NCBI RefSeq assembly: GCF_000831645.3
Contig: NZ_CP012559.1
Location: forward strand, 310,001 to 374,000
Origin: Companilactobacillus heilongjiangensis
GTDB taxonomy: Bacteria > Bacillota > Bacilli > Lactobacillales > Lactobacillaceae
Length of the DNA stretch: 64,000 bases
Direction of reading: 5' to 3'
In this document: in pieces, positions 33,023 to 42,482 of the stretch
Numbering within the stretch: the first letter of the stretch is position 1
Layout of the letters: each line of letters starts with the position of its first letter
Notes under the pieces: model-generated
What the model was told of the DNA's origin: nothing
Database searches by the model: none
The model's input: the letters and a program-made list of their open reading frames with translations, nothing else
Program-made: the position numbers and the translations under genes

Positions 33023-33988
33023 TTACAAACCTAGTATTTGCTTTTTCTTAATATCGTAGTCTTCTTGTGTTATCACGCCGTCATCAAGCAGTGATTTTAA
33101 TTTGACTAAGTCATCTAGATCCATGTGCTTGTTATCTAAATTATTTCTATTAGAAGCTGATTTTAGTTCATCATCGTTGTTTAAATCTTTGGGGTATAGG
33201 AAAGCTGTTTTTAATAGACTAGCATCAGCAGTTTCACCAACGGCTTTTATAATGTGCTTCTCGCTATTATTTAAATTTATGAGGGTTAATAAAATATCTG
33301 ATGTTTGTTCATTCGTAGTTGTGTGCGATGTGAATCTAGGTGTGAAATTAACATTGGTTAAAGCATATCTAACATTACTTGTTACTTCTGGAAATCTGAC
33401 ACTACCATCATCCATCCTCATTATAAAGTGAATAACATGCTTAGGAGTCTCACCAATATCTTTTCTAGAATTGTTATCCAAGCTGATGAAAACATATTTA
33501 TTAGGGTCGTCAGGGAGTATCAGTTTAAGATTCCATATTAATAGGGATTTGCGGCACATATTGAATGCAAAGATTATTGCTATTACAGTTAAAAGTGTAC
33601 TGAAAAATTGATAACCTGTTGGTCCAATCCAGTTGAATAAAAACATGGTTATTAATGCGACCGCAATTGAATAGAAACTAATCGTTTTATACGGTGAAAT
33701 ATTGAAATTTGAGTATAATTTGTTTTTGATTGCGAACCAATAAATTGTATTTAATACCAAAACATATAAACTACTAATCATGGCAAATAAAAATAGTGGG
33801 GTAGTTTCATCTGGCAACCCAGTGTTACCCGTAGTTATGTGAAGGTACAGTGACCAGAGAAACATGGTTATTGAAAATCCACCGAAGAATAGGAACTTTA
33901 TTCGTTTTTTCCATTCAGTTCCTTGTAGTCCCAAGTGAATGAACAGAATGCCTAAAATTATGAACAATACTTCTGCAAAATAAAACAT
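33023..33988 (-). CDS. Membrane protein with C-terminal SHOCT-like domain
   Basis: This 321-residue protein has about six membrane segments in its first 150 residues, a soluble part with beta-strand character (residues about 155-270), and a C-terminal SHOCT-like helix pair (LVKLKSLLDDGVITQEDYDI). SHOCT modules are thought to mediate oligomerisation. I do not recognise the membrane part. It is monocistronic and lies in the AT-rich accessory stretch after tRNA-Thr. Confidence 0.7.
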   Translation of the reverse strand: MFYFAEVLFIILGILFIHLGLQGTEWKKRIKFLFFGGFSITMFLWSLYLHITTGNTGLPDETTPLFLFAMISSLYVLVLNTIYWFAIKNKLYSNFNISPYKTISFYSIAVALITMFLFNWIGPTGYQFFSTLLTVIAIIFAFNMCRKSLLIWNLKLILPDDPNKYVFISLDNNSRKDIGETPKHVIHFIMRMDDGSVRFPEVTSNVRYALTNVNFTPRFTSHTTTNEQTSDILLTLINLNNSEKHIIKAVGETADASLLKTAFLYPKDLNNDDELKSASNRNNLDNKHMDLDDLVKLKSLLDDGVITQEDYDIKKKQILGL

Positions 33989-34322
33989 AATAACCCTCCA
34001 TTAGAGTAATTATATTATACGAAATCAACTATCCGGTAACTATATGAATAAAATTCATAATATGAAAAACAGTTGATATGATTTATAAATGTTAGAATAA
34101 GGTAGTTCCATTGTTGAATAGAGGGAATTCATTACTTTTATTTGAATACAAAAGTGTTAATTATGATCCATAACTAAATCGAGTGTATTTTATTTGGGAA
34201 ATACACCTAGTTTTAAAAACTAGATAACATAGTTTACAAAACCAAAATAAATGGTATTATTATTCAGTGGCTTAAATACGAACTGTAATTAACTCACTAA
34301 TCCAACCATAGGGGGCGGGAGA
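33989..34322 (+). promoter_or_regulatory. Intergenic region with the DegV-gene promoter
   Basis: The best promoter is TTTACA (34233-34238) and TATTAT (34255-34260) with a 16-base spacer. Just upstream is an inverted repeat CTAGTTTT / AAAACTAG (34207-34223). The rest is AT-rich with nothing recognisable. Confidence 0.5.
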
Positions 34323-35192
34323 ATGTATCAAATACTGACTGATTCAGAATGCGATTTACCGCTAGCTACTTTAGAGGCAAGTAACGTTGCCGCTATCAGT
34401 TTTCATACGAAGATTGGTGATCAAGATTTAATCAATGATTTTGGAAAAAGTTATGATATCAATGACTTCTACAAAAAAATTCAAGCTGGCATTATGCCCA
34501 CTACGACACAGGTCAACGTTGGCGAATACTTAGAATTCTTTAAACCATATGTTGAAAGTAAAACACCAATTGTTTACGTCGGATTTTCCGGCGGACTAAG
34601 TGGTTCATTGTCGAGTGCTAATCAAGCTAGAGAGATATTGTTAGAAACTTATCCTGACGCCGATATTCGTATTGTTGATACGCTCGCTGCCAGTGGTGGT
34701 GAAGGTTTAATGGTTCTTAAAGCTATCAGGTTACAAAAATCTGGAGCTACTTTAGATGAATTCGTAAAATGGTTTGACGAAAATAAAATGTTATTACAAT
34801 CATGGTTTACAGTTGATAATTTAAATTATCTTTATCATGGTGGCCGTATTTCCAGAACCTCAGCCGCTCTAGGGACAATATTGCAGGTGAAACCTATCTT
34901 AGATGTTGATCCCGATGGTAAATTACGAATGGTTTCTAAAACGAGAACGCGCAAGAAATCATTGTTTGAACTAGCTGACAAAACGCTAGAAGCAATGAAG
35001 AGTGACCCAACACAACCAGTGATTGTTACGACAAGTGGCGATTATGAAGCTGCGGAGGTTGTCAAAGCACGGATTATTGAACATATTAGTACAGCTGACG
35101 TTCAAATTTATCCGATTGGTATGACGATTTCCAGTCACACAGGATTTGGTTGCGTGGCAGTCTTTGCTATGGGTGATGAACCAAGAAATTAA
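34323..35192 (+). CDS. DegV-family fatty-acid-binding protein
   Basis: This 289-residue protein matches the DegV/FakB family: the N-terminal ILTDSECDLP, the FSGGLSGSLSSA segment near residue 82 and HGGRISRTSAALG near 168, which in FakB bind the fatty-acid carboxylate. It could present fatty acids to a FakA kinase for incorporation into phospholipid. The ATG follows GGGGGCGGGAG. A terminator follows. Confidence 0.92.
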   Translation: MYQILTDSECDLPLATLEASNVAAISFHTKIGDQDLINDFGKSYDINDFYKKIQAGIMPTTTQVNVGEYLEFFKPYVESKTPIVYVGFSGGLSGSLSSANQAREILLETYPDADIRIVDTLAASGGEGLMVLKAIRLQKSGATLDEFVKWFDENKMLLQSWFTVDNLNYLYHGGRISRTSAALGTILQVKPILDVDPDGKLRMVSKTRTRKKSLFELADKTLEAMKSDPTQPVIVTTSGDYEAAEVVKARIIEHISTADVQIYPIGMTISSHTGFGCVAVFAMGDEPRN

Positions 35193-35240
35193 TGTTAAAT
35201 TCCTCCCCGATTTAACGACTAAGAAATAAAAAAAGAAATG

Positions 35241-35269
35241 AACGTCTAACAAATTGTTAGGCGTTTTTT
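35241..35269 (+). terminator. Intrinsic terminator
   Basis: AACGTCTAACAA pairs with TTGTTAGGCGTT (one wobble or mismatch), followed by Ts. The repeat of locus 7 follows at once. Confidence 0.85.
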
Positions 35270-35270
35270 A

Positions 35271-35453
35271 GTTGGCCGTCTTCAGAACTGAGAATATTTA
35301 CCTGCTATGCGGATCGGGCCGAGCCAAGGTCTCGTCCCTCGGTTTGAAGCCTTACCAAAGACCGGTAAGTCTCCAAACACGCCCAGTGGTGTAATGGCTA
35401 AAGCCATAACGCCACACCCACAGCGGGTAAATATTCTCAGTTCTTCCGACTAG
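35271..35453 (+). repeat. Paired cloverleaf repeat, locus 7, L half only
   Basis: P1 pairs AACTGAGAATATTTACC with GGTAAATATTCTCAGTT. P2 has the short loop, P3 pairs GTTTGAAG with CTCCAAAC around CTTACC / GGTAAG, and P4 is the common GTGGTGTAATGGC hairpin. There is no R partner before the adhesin gene; 35454-35666 is AT-rich and holds a promoter (TTGACA at 35563). Confidence 0.88.
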
Positions 35454-35666
35454 TTTGTTTGCTTATATTAGAAGGTTAATTCAAATTTATCGGATATTTT
35501 ACGTCTCTTATTTTTAGATTGTATAGACCATTAAATGCATTAATAGTGATATAAATCCTGATTTGACAATATTTTAGAGTAGCGTAATAATTTTCATAAA
35601 TAATTTATTACCATATTTATAACAGATAATAATTATTCTAAATTAATGAGGGTGGTTTAGTTAATT

Positions 35667-37436
35667 ATGTTAAATAAAAAGGGAAAAGAATGGGCTTTAT
35701 CATGTGTCGCACTTAGTGCAGCTGTACTTATGGGAATCAGTACTACTGTTCAAGCTGATACAACTGGTAATGCTAATTCAACAAATACAAGTATTGCTAA
35801 AAATGGAATTAATAGTGTGGCTACTACACAATCTGCAAGTAATGGCACAGCAGTAACTCAAGCTGCTAATGATTCTGTTCAAGATGGTGGACATGTTAGT
35901 GATGACTTCTCTAATGAAGACTCAAATCAACTTGGTTATGCATCTAACTTCCATATTTTTGCTAACGAAGCACATTTGAATGCACATACAAATGGTAACG
36001 TGGCCGTCGGGGATTTTTATGGCAATGTTAACTTTGGGACTAACATTATAGATGGTACGCTTGAAAAGGAAGTTTCTTATATTCAAACACCACACAATAT
36101 TTCAAGTAGCTCATTCGTAAATAGCAATGAAAATCGTGCCAATAAAGTTGTCTTTGGTGAAAACAATGACATTGATGTTTCGAATAAAAATCGTCCAAGT
36201 ATCAATGGAACTTATTTGGACCATATAAAAAATGGCAGTGATGATGCCAATTCCATTGATGAAGATGAAATTTATCAAGATAAAAATGGAAATAAGTATA
36301 TTAATATCGAAAATTATCTTGACCAATTTTTGAGCAATAAATCAACGTCATTAGCCACTATGACACCACAGATTAAAGTAACAAATGATGATTTTCCTGA
36401 TCAAAATCAACGTGTTATTAATTTGCAAGATTATGAAGTTACCGACTGAAACCGTATTGTGATCGATTTTGATCCAAGTGTACTTACTTCTGGTACACCA
36501 ATTTATATTTATGGACTATCACAAGATGCCGGTGGAACCAACATTATAATTAATGTTGATACAAAGGGAGCAGATCCTTACGTAGTTAACTCACAAATCA
36601 AATTGATTTATAATCATGGAACAGCAAATGGTGACGTTGACCGTCCTAACCAAGAAACTGAATTCTTTGATGATAACCACTTGCTTTGGAATTTTTATGA
36701 TGGTACAAAAGATAATAAACTATATGATGGTGAAGTAATTCTTGACCGTCCATTCCAAGGCAGTATTTTGGCACCTAAAGCCACGGTTACAGCTAATCAA
36801 AACTTTGATGGTAACGTCGCTGCTAATAAAGTAAACATTAATGCGGAATCACACAGATGGGATTTGCAGAATGACTCTAAAACAGAAACTGAATTTGAGA
36901 AACCTATAGTAATCCCTGGTGAATTACCCCAAGAATGGCTTGATAAGCCTAATATTGAAAACCCCGATATTCCAGAAGAGGAAAAAGATATTGACCCTGA
37001 TACTGGTGGTCTGATTGATCCAGATGAGAATGAAGGCAATGAAGGTGAGGAAACTGGCAACACAACTGACCCTGAAAAGCCAAGTACTGAGAAACCAAAT
37101 ACCGAAAAACCCGGTACTGATACTGATGATAAAGATGGAAACGGCAATGAAGAGGGCAGCAGCACTGATGAAAATACCGACGGTGAAGGAAATCTAATCA
37201 CTAACGGTGGTTCTGAAGGAACTGATCCTGGCACTTCTGGTAATTTGAATAACGGTCTATTACCAAATGTTGTTGGTAAGAACAGCGATGTATCTCAAAC
37301 ACCAAATAGCACATCAAACTCTGGCTTATTGCCACAAACCGGTGCAACCACAGGTATTTTCGCAACAATTAGTGGTGTGATCTTGTTAGCATTTGGTTTG
37401 ATTTTAAAAGCAACACACATTAAGAAAGAAAACTAA
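35667..37436 (+). pseudogene. LPXTG adhesin with choice-of-anchor A domain, interrupted by one in-frame TGA
   Basis: Two frames, 35667-36449 and from 36450 on, are in the same reading frame and separated only by a TGA at 36447-36449. Together they code for about 589 residues. A signal peptide with a KxxKxGKxW-like start (NKKGKEWALSCVALSAAVLM) comes first, then a choice-of-anchor A-type domain (FHIFANEAHLNAH and VAVGDFYGNVNFGTN), an acidic linker rich in Glu, Asp, Pro and Thr, and a sorting signal LPQTG with hydrophobic tail and positive end. Without readthrough the product stops at residue 260 and is not wall-anchored. It may be a recent nonsense mutation, phase variation, or a sequencing error. 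Confidence 0.8.
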
Positions 37437-37450
37437 ATTTCATAGAAATC

Positions 37451-37493
37451 AAAAAATCGTAACAACCAATTAATGGCTGTTACGATTTTTTTT
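37451..37493. terminator. Bidirectional terminator
   Basis: AAAAAATCGTAACA pairs with TGTTACGATTTTTT between convergent genes. Confidence 0.85.
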
Positions 37494-37498
37494 CGTAA

Positions 37499-38572
37499 TT
37501 ATTTTTTCTTCTTAGAAGTTCCGTTTAACAAATATCTAACACCGGGAATCAAATTAAAGATCCAGATGATCAAGACTGACAAAATACTGACAACGATGTA
37601 ACGCATGAATGTGGCTGCTAATCCGTGTACTGCCAAGTGATTAGTAAACCAAGGTTCCACGTATAGAATCAAGAGATTATGAATTAGATAAACTCCGAAG
37701 ACTAATGGTGATAAGAATTCAAAAGTTTTAATCGTTGTAGGTGATTTAATACGGCTGCCCCATTTTTGCAAAAGAATGAACGCTGCAACTGACATAATAG
37801 GGATGAAAATTGAAGTGACATAGTAGCCATTATTAACGTCATAAATTTGAGGAACGGCAGTGGAAACGTAATTTCCAGCAATTCCAGAAATTAAAAAGAT
37901 TAAAACTAGTACGATGTTGTTAGTATTTTCGACTTTTACCTTGGTTAATAAATATCCAAGAATGAAGTAACCAGTGAAGCCACCAACCAAGAAGAAGTTA
38001 GCGACTGGCGAAAGCTCTAAGATAGTTTGAATATCTTTAGGTAGAAGTACTGCTAACGATGGTAAAAGTGAACAGGTGACAAGCCAGATGCCTGTGACAT
38101 AGACTAACATCTCAGTTGTAGCATTTTGCACGAAAGTTTTAATAACCGGTGACAAAATGTAAATTCCAATTAAGGGATACATGAACCAAAGTGTTGGTGA
38201 TGTGGGATGATAAAGAATTGTTTTTACAACGCTGAAGACATTGTGAAAAGACAATGAATGGGCGTAAATTCCAACTACAATCGGCGAAATGACCGACCAC
38301 ATGATAAAAGGAACCGTGACCCGCGGGATTCGTTGTTTCCACGTATAACTAAGCGAAGTAGTTTTTTTACTGTTTAATAGTAACGAGCCAGAGATCATGA
38401 AGAAAACTGGCACACTGATATGGGCAAAATAATTAAGGATTTTGGTTATCTGCCATTGTCCCGTACCGATATTTTTGATGGTATCGATTGCGGAAACATG
38501 AATGAAAATGACCAAAAAAATAGCGATAACACGAATAAAATCGAGGTAAAAAATTCGGTGATTTTTGTTCAT
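37499..38572 (-). CDS. Acyltransferase 3 family membrane protein
   Basis: This 357-residue protein belongs to the acyltransferase-3 family (PF01757): YLDFIRVIAIFLVIFIHVSA at the N-terminus carries the family's conserved Arg and His, and about ten membrane segments follow. Family members acetylate peptidoglycan (OatA), teichoic acids or polysaccharides; the C-terminal SGNH domain of OatA is absent. The ATG at 38572 follows GGAGGAA. A decayed repeat (locus 8, L half) lies in its 5' region. Confidence 0.87.
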   Translation of the reverse strand: MNKNHRIFYLDFIRVIAIFLVIFIHVSAIDTIKNIGTGQWQITKILNYFAHISVPVFFMISGSLLLNSKKTTSLSYTWKQRIPRVTVPFIMWSVISPIVVGIYAHSLSFHNVFSVVKTILYHPTSPTLWFMYPLIGIYILSPVIKTFVQNATTEMLVYVTGIWLVTCSLLPSLAVLLPKDIQTILELSPVANFFLVGGFTGYFILGYLLTKVKVENTNNIVLVLIFLISGIAGNYVSTAVPQIYDVNNGYYVTSIFIPIMSVAAFILLQKWGSRIKSPTTIKTFEFLSPLVFGVYLIHNLLILYVEPWFTNHLAVHGLAATFMRYIVVSILSVLIIWIFNLIPGVRYLLNGTSKKKK

Positions 38573-38589
38573 TAAAAAGTTCCTCCAAA

Positions 38590-38649
38590 TGCTTCCGCCA
38601 TCGGATGTAAGTAACAAATGCAGATTTTTTCACTTACATCCGATGGCTA
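38590..38649 (+). repeat. Paired cloverleaf repeat, locus 8, L half (only the outer stem left)
   Basis: The arms GCCATCGGATGTAAGT and ACTTACATCCGATGGC still pair perfectly, but the P2-P4 hairpins are replaced by a 19-base loop. It now forms a simple strong hairpin upstream of the acyltransferase gene. Confidence 0.75.
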
Positions 38650-38775
38650 GGGTATTAAATATTGCAATATATATGTTTTCTGGAAACATAAGATGATAAA
38701 AGTTTAAGAATTGAATAAATTTTTAAAATTTGTTCAATCTTTAATTCAGCATAACCAAATTATAAACAGTTAAAT

Positions 38776-38964
38776 TAGTCGGAGGAACTGAGGTTAGTCC
38801 ACTGCAGTGGAAGTGGCGTTAGGACGGCGGTCCTTGCCGTTCTTACACCACCGGGCGTGTTTGGAGACTTGCGGTTTTTGCAAGGCTTCAAACCGAGGGA
38901 CGAGACCTTGGCTCGGCCCGGTCCGCACAGCAGGGTGACTAACCTCAGTTCCGGAGACGGCACC
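38776..38964 (-). repeat. Paired cloverleaf repeat, locus 8, R half
   Basis: P1 pairs AACTGAGGTTAGTC with GACTAACCTCAGTT (a GTCC/GGTGAC edge is imperfect). P4 is enlarged (GTGGCGTTAGGACGGC against GCCGTTCTTACACCAC), P3 is GTTTGGAG / CTTCAAAC around CTTGC / GCAAG, and P2 has the short loop. The spacer from 38650 is AT-rich. Confidence 0.88.
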
Positions 38965-39052
38965 CTTTAATAATAGTTGAAAACCGACTGAAAATGAAGT
39001 ATTAGCGTATGATATAATGACAAAGTAAAATTATTGATTGGAAGAAGTTATT

Positions 39053-39718
39053 ATGCGCGTAGGAGAATCCCCAGGAACTGATTTTGTTAGATATTTAATT
39101 TGGATTGCATTTTCAATTGGAACATTGATGTTGAAGAATAATGCTGCCAACCAAAAAGGTCTCGATACACCCGTGGTCATTGCATTCTTTGTTGTCGGTT
39201 TGGTCACATTATTCTTGATGATTAGAAAATATGTCCGTGAAGAGAAGTCATTTTCAGATACAGCTGATGGATTTGTTTATTCATTAGTTTCAAATATCGG
39301 ACTGGTCAGTTTAATGATTATCATGGTTTGTTTGTTAAGAATCATGGTGAGTTATTTGCAAGTTACTGGTAAATTGCCTAGCTTTGCTAACGATGATGTT
39401 TTGAGTTCTGACCAAAACGTTTTTCTGTTTAATATGATTGCTAACGTCTTTATCGTGGCGGTTCAACAACAGCTAGTTCAGACAGGATTTTTCTTTAATT
39501 ACTTCTTTAGAAAGACTTCTGCATATAGTGCCGTTATGGGAATTATCCTCAGTGGTGTTGTTGGTGGATTGATCAGTTTACCTGGTTCACTTTTCCAATT
39601 CATGATGATGATGGCCTTGGGCTGGTGCTATGCTTTAACATACCTATATACAAAAGATGAAAAAATGGCTATCTTCGTTGCGATGGTCAGTGCCGCTGTT
39701 GGTACAATTATTATTTAA
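39053..39718 (+). CDS. CPBP-like (CAAX protease/bacteriocin-immunity type) membrane protein
   Basis: This 221-residue protein has about seven membrane segments. The segment VAVQQQLVQTGFFFNYFF (about residue 140) looks like a CPBP motif-1 helix in which the catalytic EE pair has become QQ, so a protease would be inactive. The ATG at 39053 follows GGAAGAAG. Family assignment is tentative. Confidence 0.6.
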   Translation: MRVGESPGTDFVRYLIWIAFSIGTLMLKNNAANQKGLDTPVVIAFFVVGLVTLFLMIRKYVREEKSFSDTADGFVYSLVSNIGLVSLMIIMVCLLRIMVSYLQVTGKLPSFANDDVLSSDQNVFLFNMIANVFIVAVQQQLVQTGFFFNYFFRKTSAYSAVMGIILSGVVGGLISLPGSLFQFMMMMALGWCYALTYLYTKDEKMAIFVAMVSAAVGTIII

Positions 39719-39721
39719 AGA

Positions 39722-39833
39722 GTGCAACAAAACATGTTCAGCTTTCGAGTATTAAGGCAAATAAGAGTAGTAATCCGATTTTGGATTGCTGCTCTTATTT
39801 GTTTTAAGTGGAAAAAGTTATGTTTTGTTGCAC
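39722..39833. repeat. Nested inverted repeat, MITE-like
   Basis: An outer perfect 14-bp repeat (GTGCAACAAAACAT at 39722-39735, ATGTTTTGTTGCAC at 39820-39833) encloses an inner hairpin (AAATAAGAGTAGTAATCC at 39759-39776 against GGATTGCTGCTCTTATTT at 39783-39800, two wobbles). It does not belong to the cloverleaf family. It may be a small non-autonomous element, or a compound terminator between convergent genes. Confidence 0.65.
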
Positions 39834-39841
39834 GTTTCGGT

Positions 39842-39876
39842 AACAAAAAAAGAGTTCCCAATTGGGAGCTCTTTTT
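39842..39876. terminator. Terminator of helD
   Basis: AAAAAGAGTTCCC pairs with GGGAGCTCTTTTT, and T runs exist on both sides. Confidence 0.8.
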
Positions 39877-42150
39877 TTATGGTTCTGAAATCAAATTAGC
39901 TGGTTCATGACTTAACAATGGTGAGAGTTCCTTATCAACACATAACGTCAAACTATGCATGGCACGCGTACAAATCGTATACAACACATCAGTGCTACGT
40001 TCATCTGGATAGTTTGTTGCTGAGACATCATGTCCGATAACGGCGTCAAACTCCAAGCCTTTAGCCAAATAAATTGGTAAGACGAGAATACCCTTAGGAA
40101 TGGAACGATAATCAGCGTCGATCAAAGTAATAATTGATTCGTCACTGAAATGGGTATAAATCTGTTCAGCTTGAGCTTGATTACGTGTCAAAATCGCCAC
40201 GGTATCATATTTTTTATTCAATTCACGAGCAGTATCTTTCAAACCTTGATAGTAATCGTCGTTGTCGAAGACTTTGATAACTGGGTCTTCACCTTGACGT
40301 GAAAAGGCTTTGACCTCATCGCCATTTGGCAATAATCTTGTTGCAAAGTTAGTAATTTCGGCAGTTGAACGATAGCTCTGGTTGAGTGTGATAGTCGTGA
40401 TTTTTTTCTTACTAAATAATTCGTTAACTTCAGTTACTAAATCTTTTTTACGATAAGAACTCGTCAAGACATCTTGAGCACGGTCGCCCAATAAGGTCAT
40501 TTTGGCATTTGGAAAAGCGTGGGAGATGTATTTCAACTGAGCCATCGTATAGTCTTGAACTTCATCAATAAAAATATGTTGAATGGCATGGTTGATGCCG
40601 CTGTCAGTAACTAGGTCACGCAGGTAAAGTACAGCAACTGAATCACTGAGGTTAAGATTGTGAGTTTCAATATGGTCATCGATTGATTCAACCATTGTTT
40701 GCCAAACGTTGTCAGGAACAAGGTCCTGATCCATTTCATTCAATAGGAAAGAGTATTCCTTATAAGGATTGAAGAAGTAGTTGTTGACCAAGGCGTTATA
40801 AATTGGAGCGTAACGTTCACGCAAGAATTCTTCAGCGATGATGTCACGTTGGTCGGCTGATTCTTCAATATTGTGGTCGGTGATAATTTGTTGAAAATCT
40901 TCGTCAGACAAGTTATCAATTTCAGCTTGAACCCAATCTTTATTGCGGTCGTTGTGAATTCGTTTTTGAAGTCGTTTGATCAAGACATTTTTCGTCTTTA
41001 AGAAACGGTCAGGAATGTGATAAGCATGGTTGACGCGGTCGTAAATTTCTGAGATTTCATCTTTAGTAAAGAAAGGTTTTCCATCAAAAATCACATCTTC
41101 AAAGTGGAGAATGTGTTCGGGATGGGATTCTTCGAGTTCTGACAATTGATCGAGGAATTCGCCGCTTTCTTTTAATAGACGAATTTTGATAGTCGTCTCT
41201 GGTAAATTACGTTCATCTTTTTCATAACGTTCGAAAAGTGTTTCCACATGCACACCAGTTAGTCGTAAAGAAATGAATTCATTCAATGTAACTTGACGCA
41301 TATTTCTTTCACCCAAACTTGGCAAAACTTCGGAAATATAGTTACTGAAGAGTTTATTAGGTGAGAAGAGGACGATATTGTCCGCATTCATCGTTGAACG
41401 GCTGTGGTAGAGCAAGTAAGCAACCCGTTGAAGAATGGCAGATGTTTTACCAGAACCGGCCACACCTTGAACTAGTAAGACGTCGGAGTGAGTGTCACGG
41501 ATGATGGTATTTTGTTCACGCTGAATGGTCGAAACAATATTTCTCAGATATTCATCGCTGTATTCACTCAGAACTGATTGGAGGATTTCATCGCCAACTG
41601 TTTCATTGGTATCAAACATCGTTCGAATATGATTGTGGACAATTTGAAATTGACGTTTCTTCTTCAAGTCGACTGTTGTGGGACCGTTTGGAGTTTGGTA
41701 ATGGACGTCGCCTAAGACACCGTTATAATAAATTCCAGAAATTGGAGCCCGCCAGTCATAAATTAGAAAGTTTCCATCATCATCTTGAAGTGTTGACGTT
41801 CCGATATAGAGTGTATCTTCTTCGCCATCTTCAACGATATCGATTCTTCCAAAGTATGGTGAACCTTGAAGGTTCTCGAGTTTTAATTTGTTATTATTTA
41901 AAATATTTTCATTTTCGACAGCCAATTCAACCAATTGTTTCTGTTGTTGAACGGAAGCGTTAGTTTCCATTTGGTCATCGATTTCAGTTGTATTAACTTT
42001 TGTATTTTCACCGTAATTACGTTCAATTCGGTGAGTTTCTTGATGAGCTTGAGCGATACTTTCGTCGACACGTTCAATTTTTTTGTCAATCTTTTCGGCG
42101 ACTGCATTGACACGTTCTTGTTCTTCTTTTTTAGATTGATTGATCGTCAT
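39877..42150 (-). CDS. helD: HelD-type RNA polymerase recycling ATPase (UvrD-like helicase)
   Basis: This 757-residue protein has a long N-terminal coiled-coil arm (residues about 1-90, many Glu, Lys and Gln), then a UvrD-like motor: Walker A GVAGSGKTSA near residue 230, Walker B VFIDEVQDYT, LNQSYRSTAE and a C-terminal motif VLPIYLAKGLEFDAVIGHD. HelD enters RNA polymerase channels and releases stalled polymerase from nucleic acid. The ATG at 42150 follows GAGAGG by about 7 bases; an upstream start at 42171 is less likely. It is divergent from trpS. Confidence 0.92.
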   Translation of the reverse strand: MTINQSKKEEQERVNAVAEKIDKKIERVDESIAQAHQETHRIERNYGENTKVNTTEIDDQMETNASVQQQKQLVELAVENENILNNNKLKLENLQGSPYFGRIDIVEDGEEDTLYIGTSTLQDDDGNFLIYDWRAPISGIYYNGVLGDVHYQTPNGPTTVDLKKKRQFQIVHNHIRTMFDTNETVGDEILQSVLSEYSDEYLRNIVSTIQREQNTIIRDTHSDVLLVQGVAGSGKTSAILQRVAYLLYHSRSTMNADNIVLFSPNKLFSNYISEVLPSLGERNMRQVTLNEFISLRLTGVHVETLFERYEKDERNLPETTIKIRLLKESGEFLDQLSELEESHPEHILHFEDVIFDGKPFFTKDEISEIYDRVNHAYHIPDRFLKTKNVLIKRLQKRIHNDRNKDWVQAEIDNLSDEDFQQIITDHNIEESADQRDIIAEEFLRERYAPIYNALVNNYFFNPYKEYSFLLNEMDQDLVPDNVWQTMVESIDDHIETHNLNLSDSVAVLYLRDLVTDSGINHAIQHIFIDEVQDYTMAQLKYISHAFPNAKMTLLGDRAQDVLTSSYRKKDLVTEVNELFSKKKITTITLNQSYRSTAEITNFATRLLPNGDEVKAFSRQGEDPVIKVFDNDDYYQGLKDTARELNKKYDTVAILTRNQAQAEQIYTHFSDESIITLIDADYRSIPKGILVLPIYLAKGLEFDAVIGHDVSATNYPDERSTDVLYTICTRAMHSLTLCVDKELSPLLSHEPANLISEP

Positions 42151-42174
42151 TAAAATACCTCTCGTTGACAATTT

Positions 42175-42203
42175 GTCGATTTTTAATTATGCTAATAGCA
42201 ATT
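42175..42203 (+). promoter_or_regulatory. Promoter of the trpS T-box transcript
   Basis: TTGACA (42175-42180) and TATGCT (42198-42203) are 17 bases apart, about 40 bases ahead of the T-box. Confidence 0.7.
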
Positions 42204-42239
42204 AGAGTACATTAAAGCATAGACATTTTTAAGTACTAA

Positions 42240-42417
42240 TTCAAGTAAGTTGGCCCAGAGAATAACTTCCTGTCTGAAAAAGTTATCAACCTTGTTTTAG
42301 GAAATGGTATGGGTAGTCACCTTATAGCTTTGAGCGGTAGAGTAAAATCTACAAAACAGGTGGCACCACGCTAAAGCGTCCTATTATATTTTCACATATA
42401 ATAGGGCGCTTTTTTTA
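42240..42417 (+). promoter_or_regulatory. T-box riboswitch (Trp) of trpS
   Basis: Stem I includes the hairpin ATAACTT / AAGTTAT (from 42261) and the specifier region GGAAATGG, in which GAA-A is followed by TGG (42304-42306), the tryptophan codon. The T-box sequence TGGCACCACG lies from 42360; its TGGC fits a G73 discriminator, as expected for tRNA-Trp. The terminator is AAGCGTCCTATTATAT / ATATAATAGGGCGCTT plus Ts (42374-42417). Uncharged tRNA-Trp would favour the antiterminator. Confidence 0.92.
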
Positions 42418-42482
42418 TGGCAAGGGAGCTATTATACCACCTTAAAAACATCTTTGCATTTAATGAATCCAGGAGGAAAAAC

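Noticed and set aside
31289-34020. Integrated element using tRNA-Thr as attachment site
   Set aside because: No integrase gene and no second copy of the tRNA end were found in the window.
36797-37234. A 145-codon frame antisense to the adhesin linker
   Set aside because: It is a shadow of the Glu/Asp/Pro/Thr-rich linker; composition explains the open frame.
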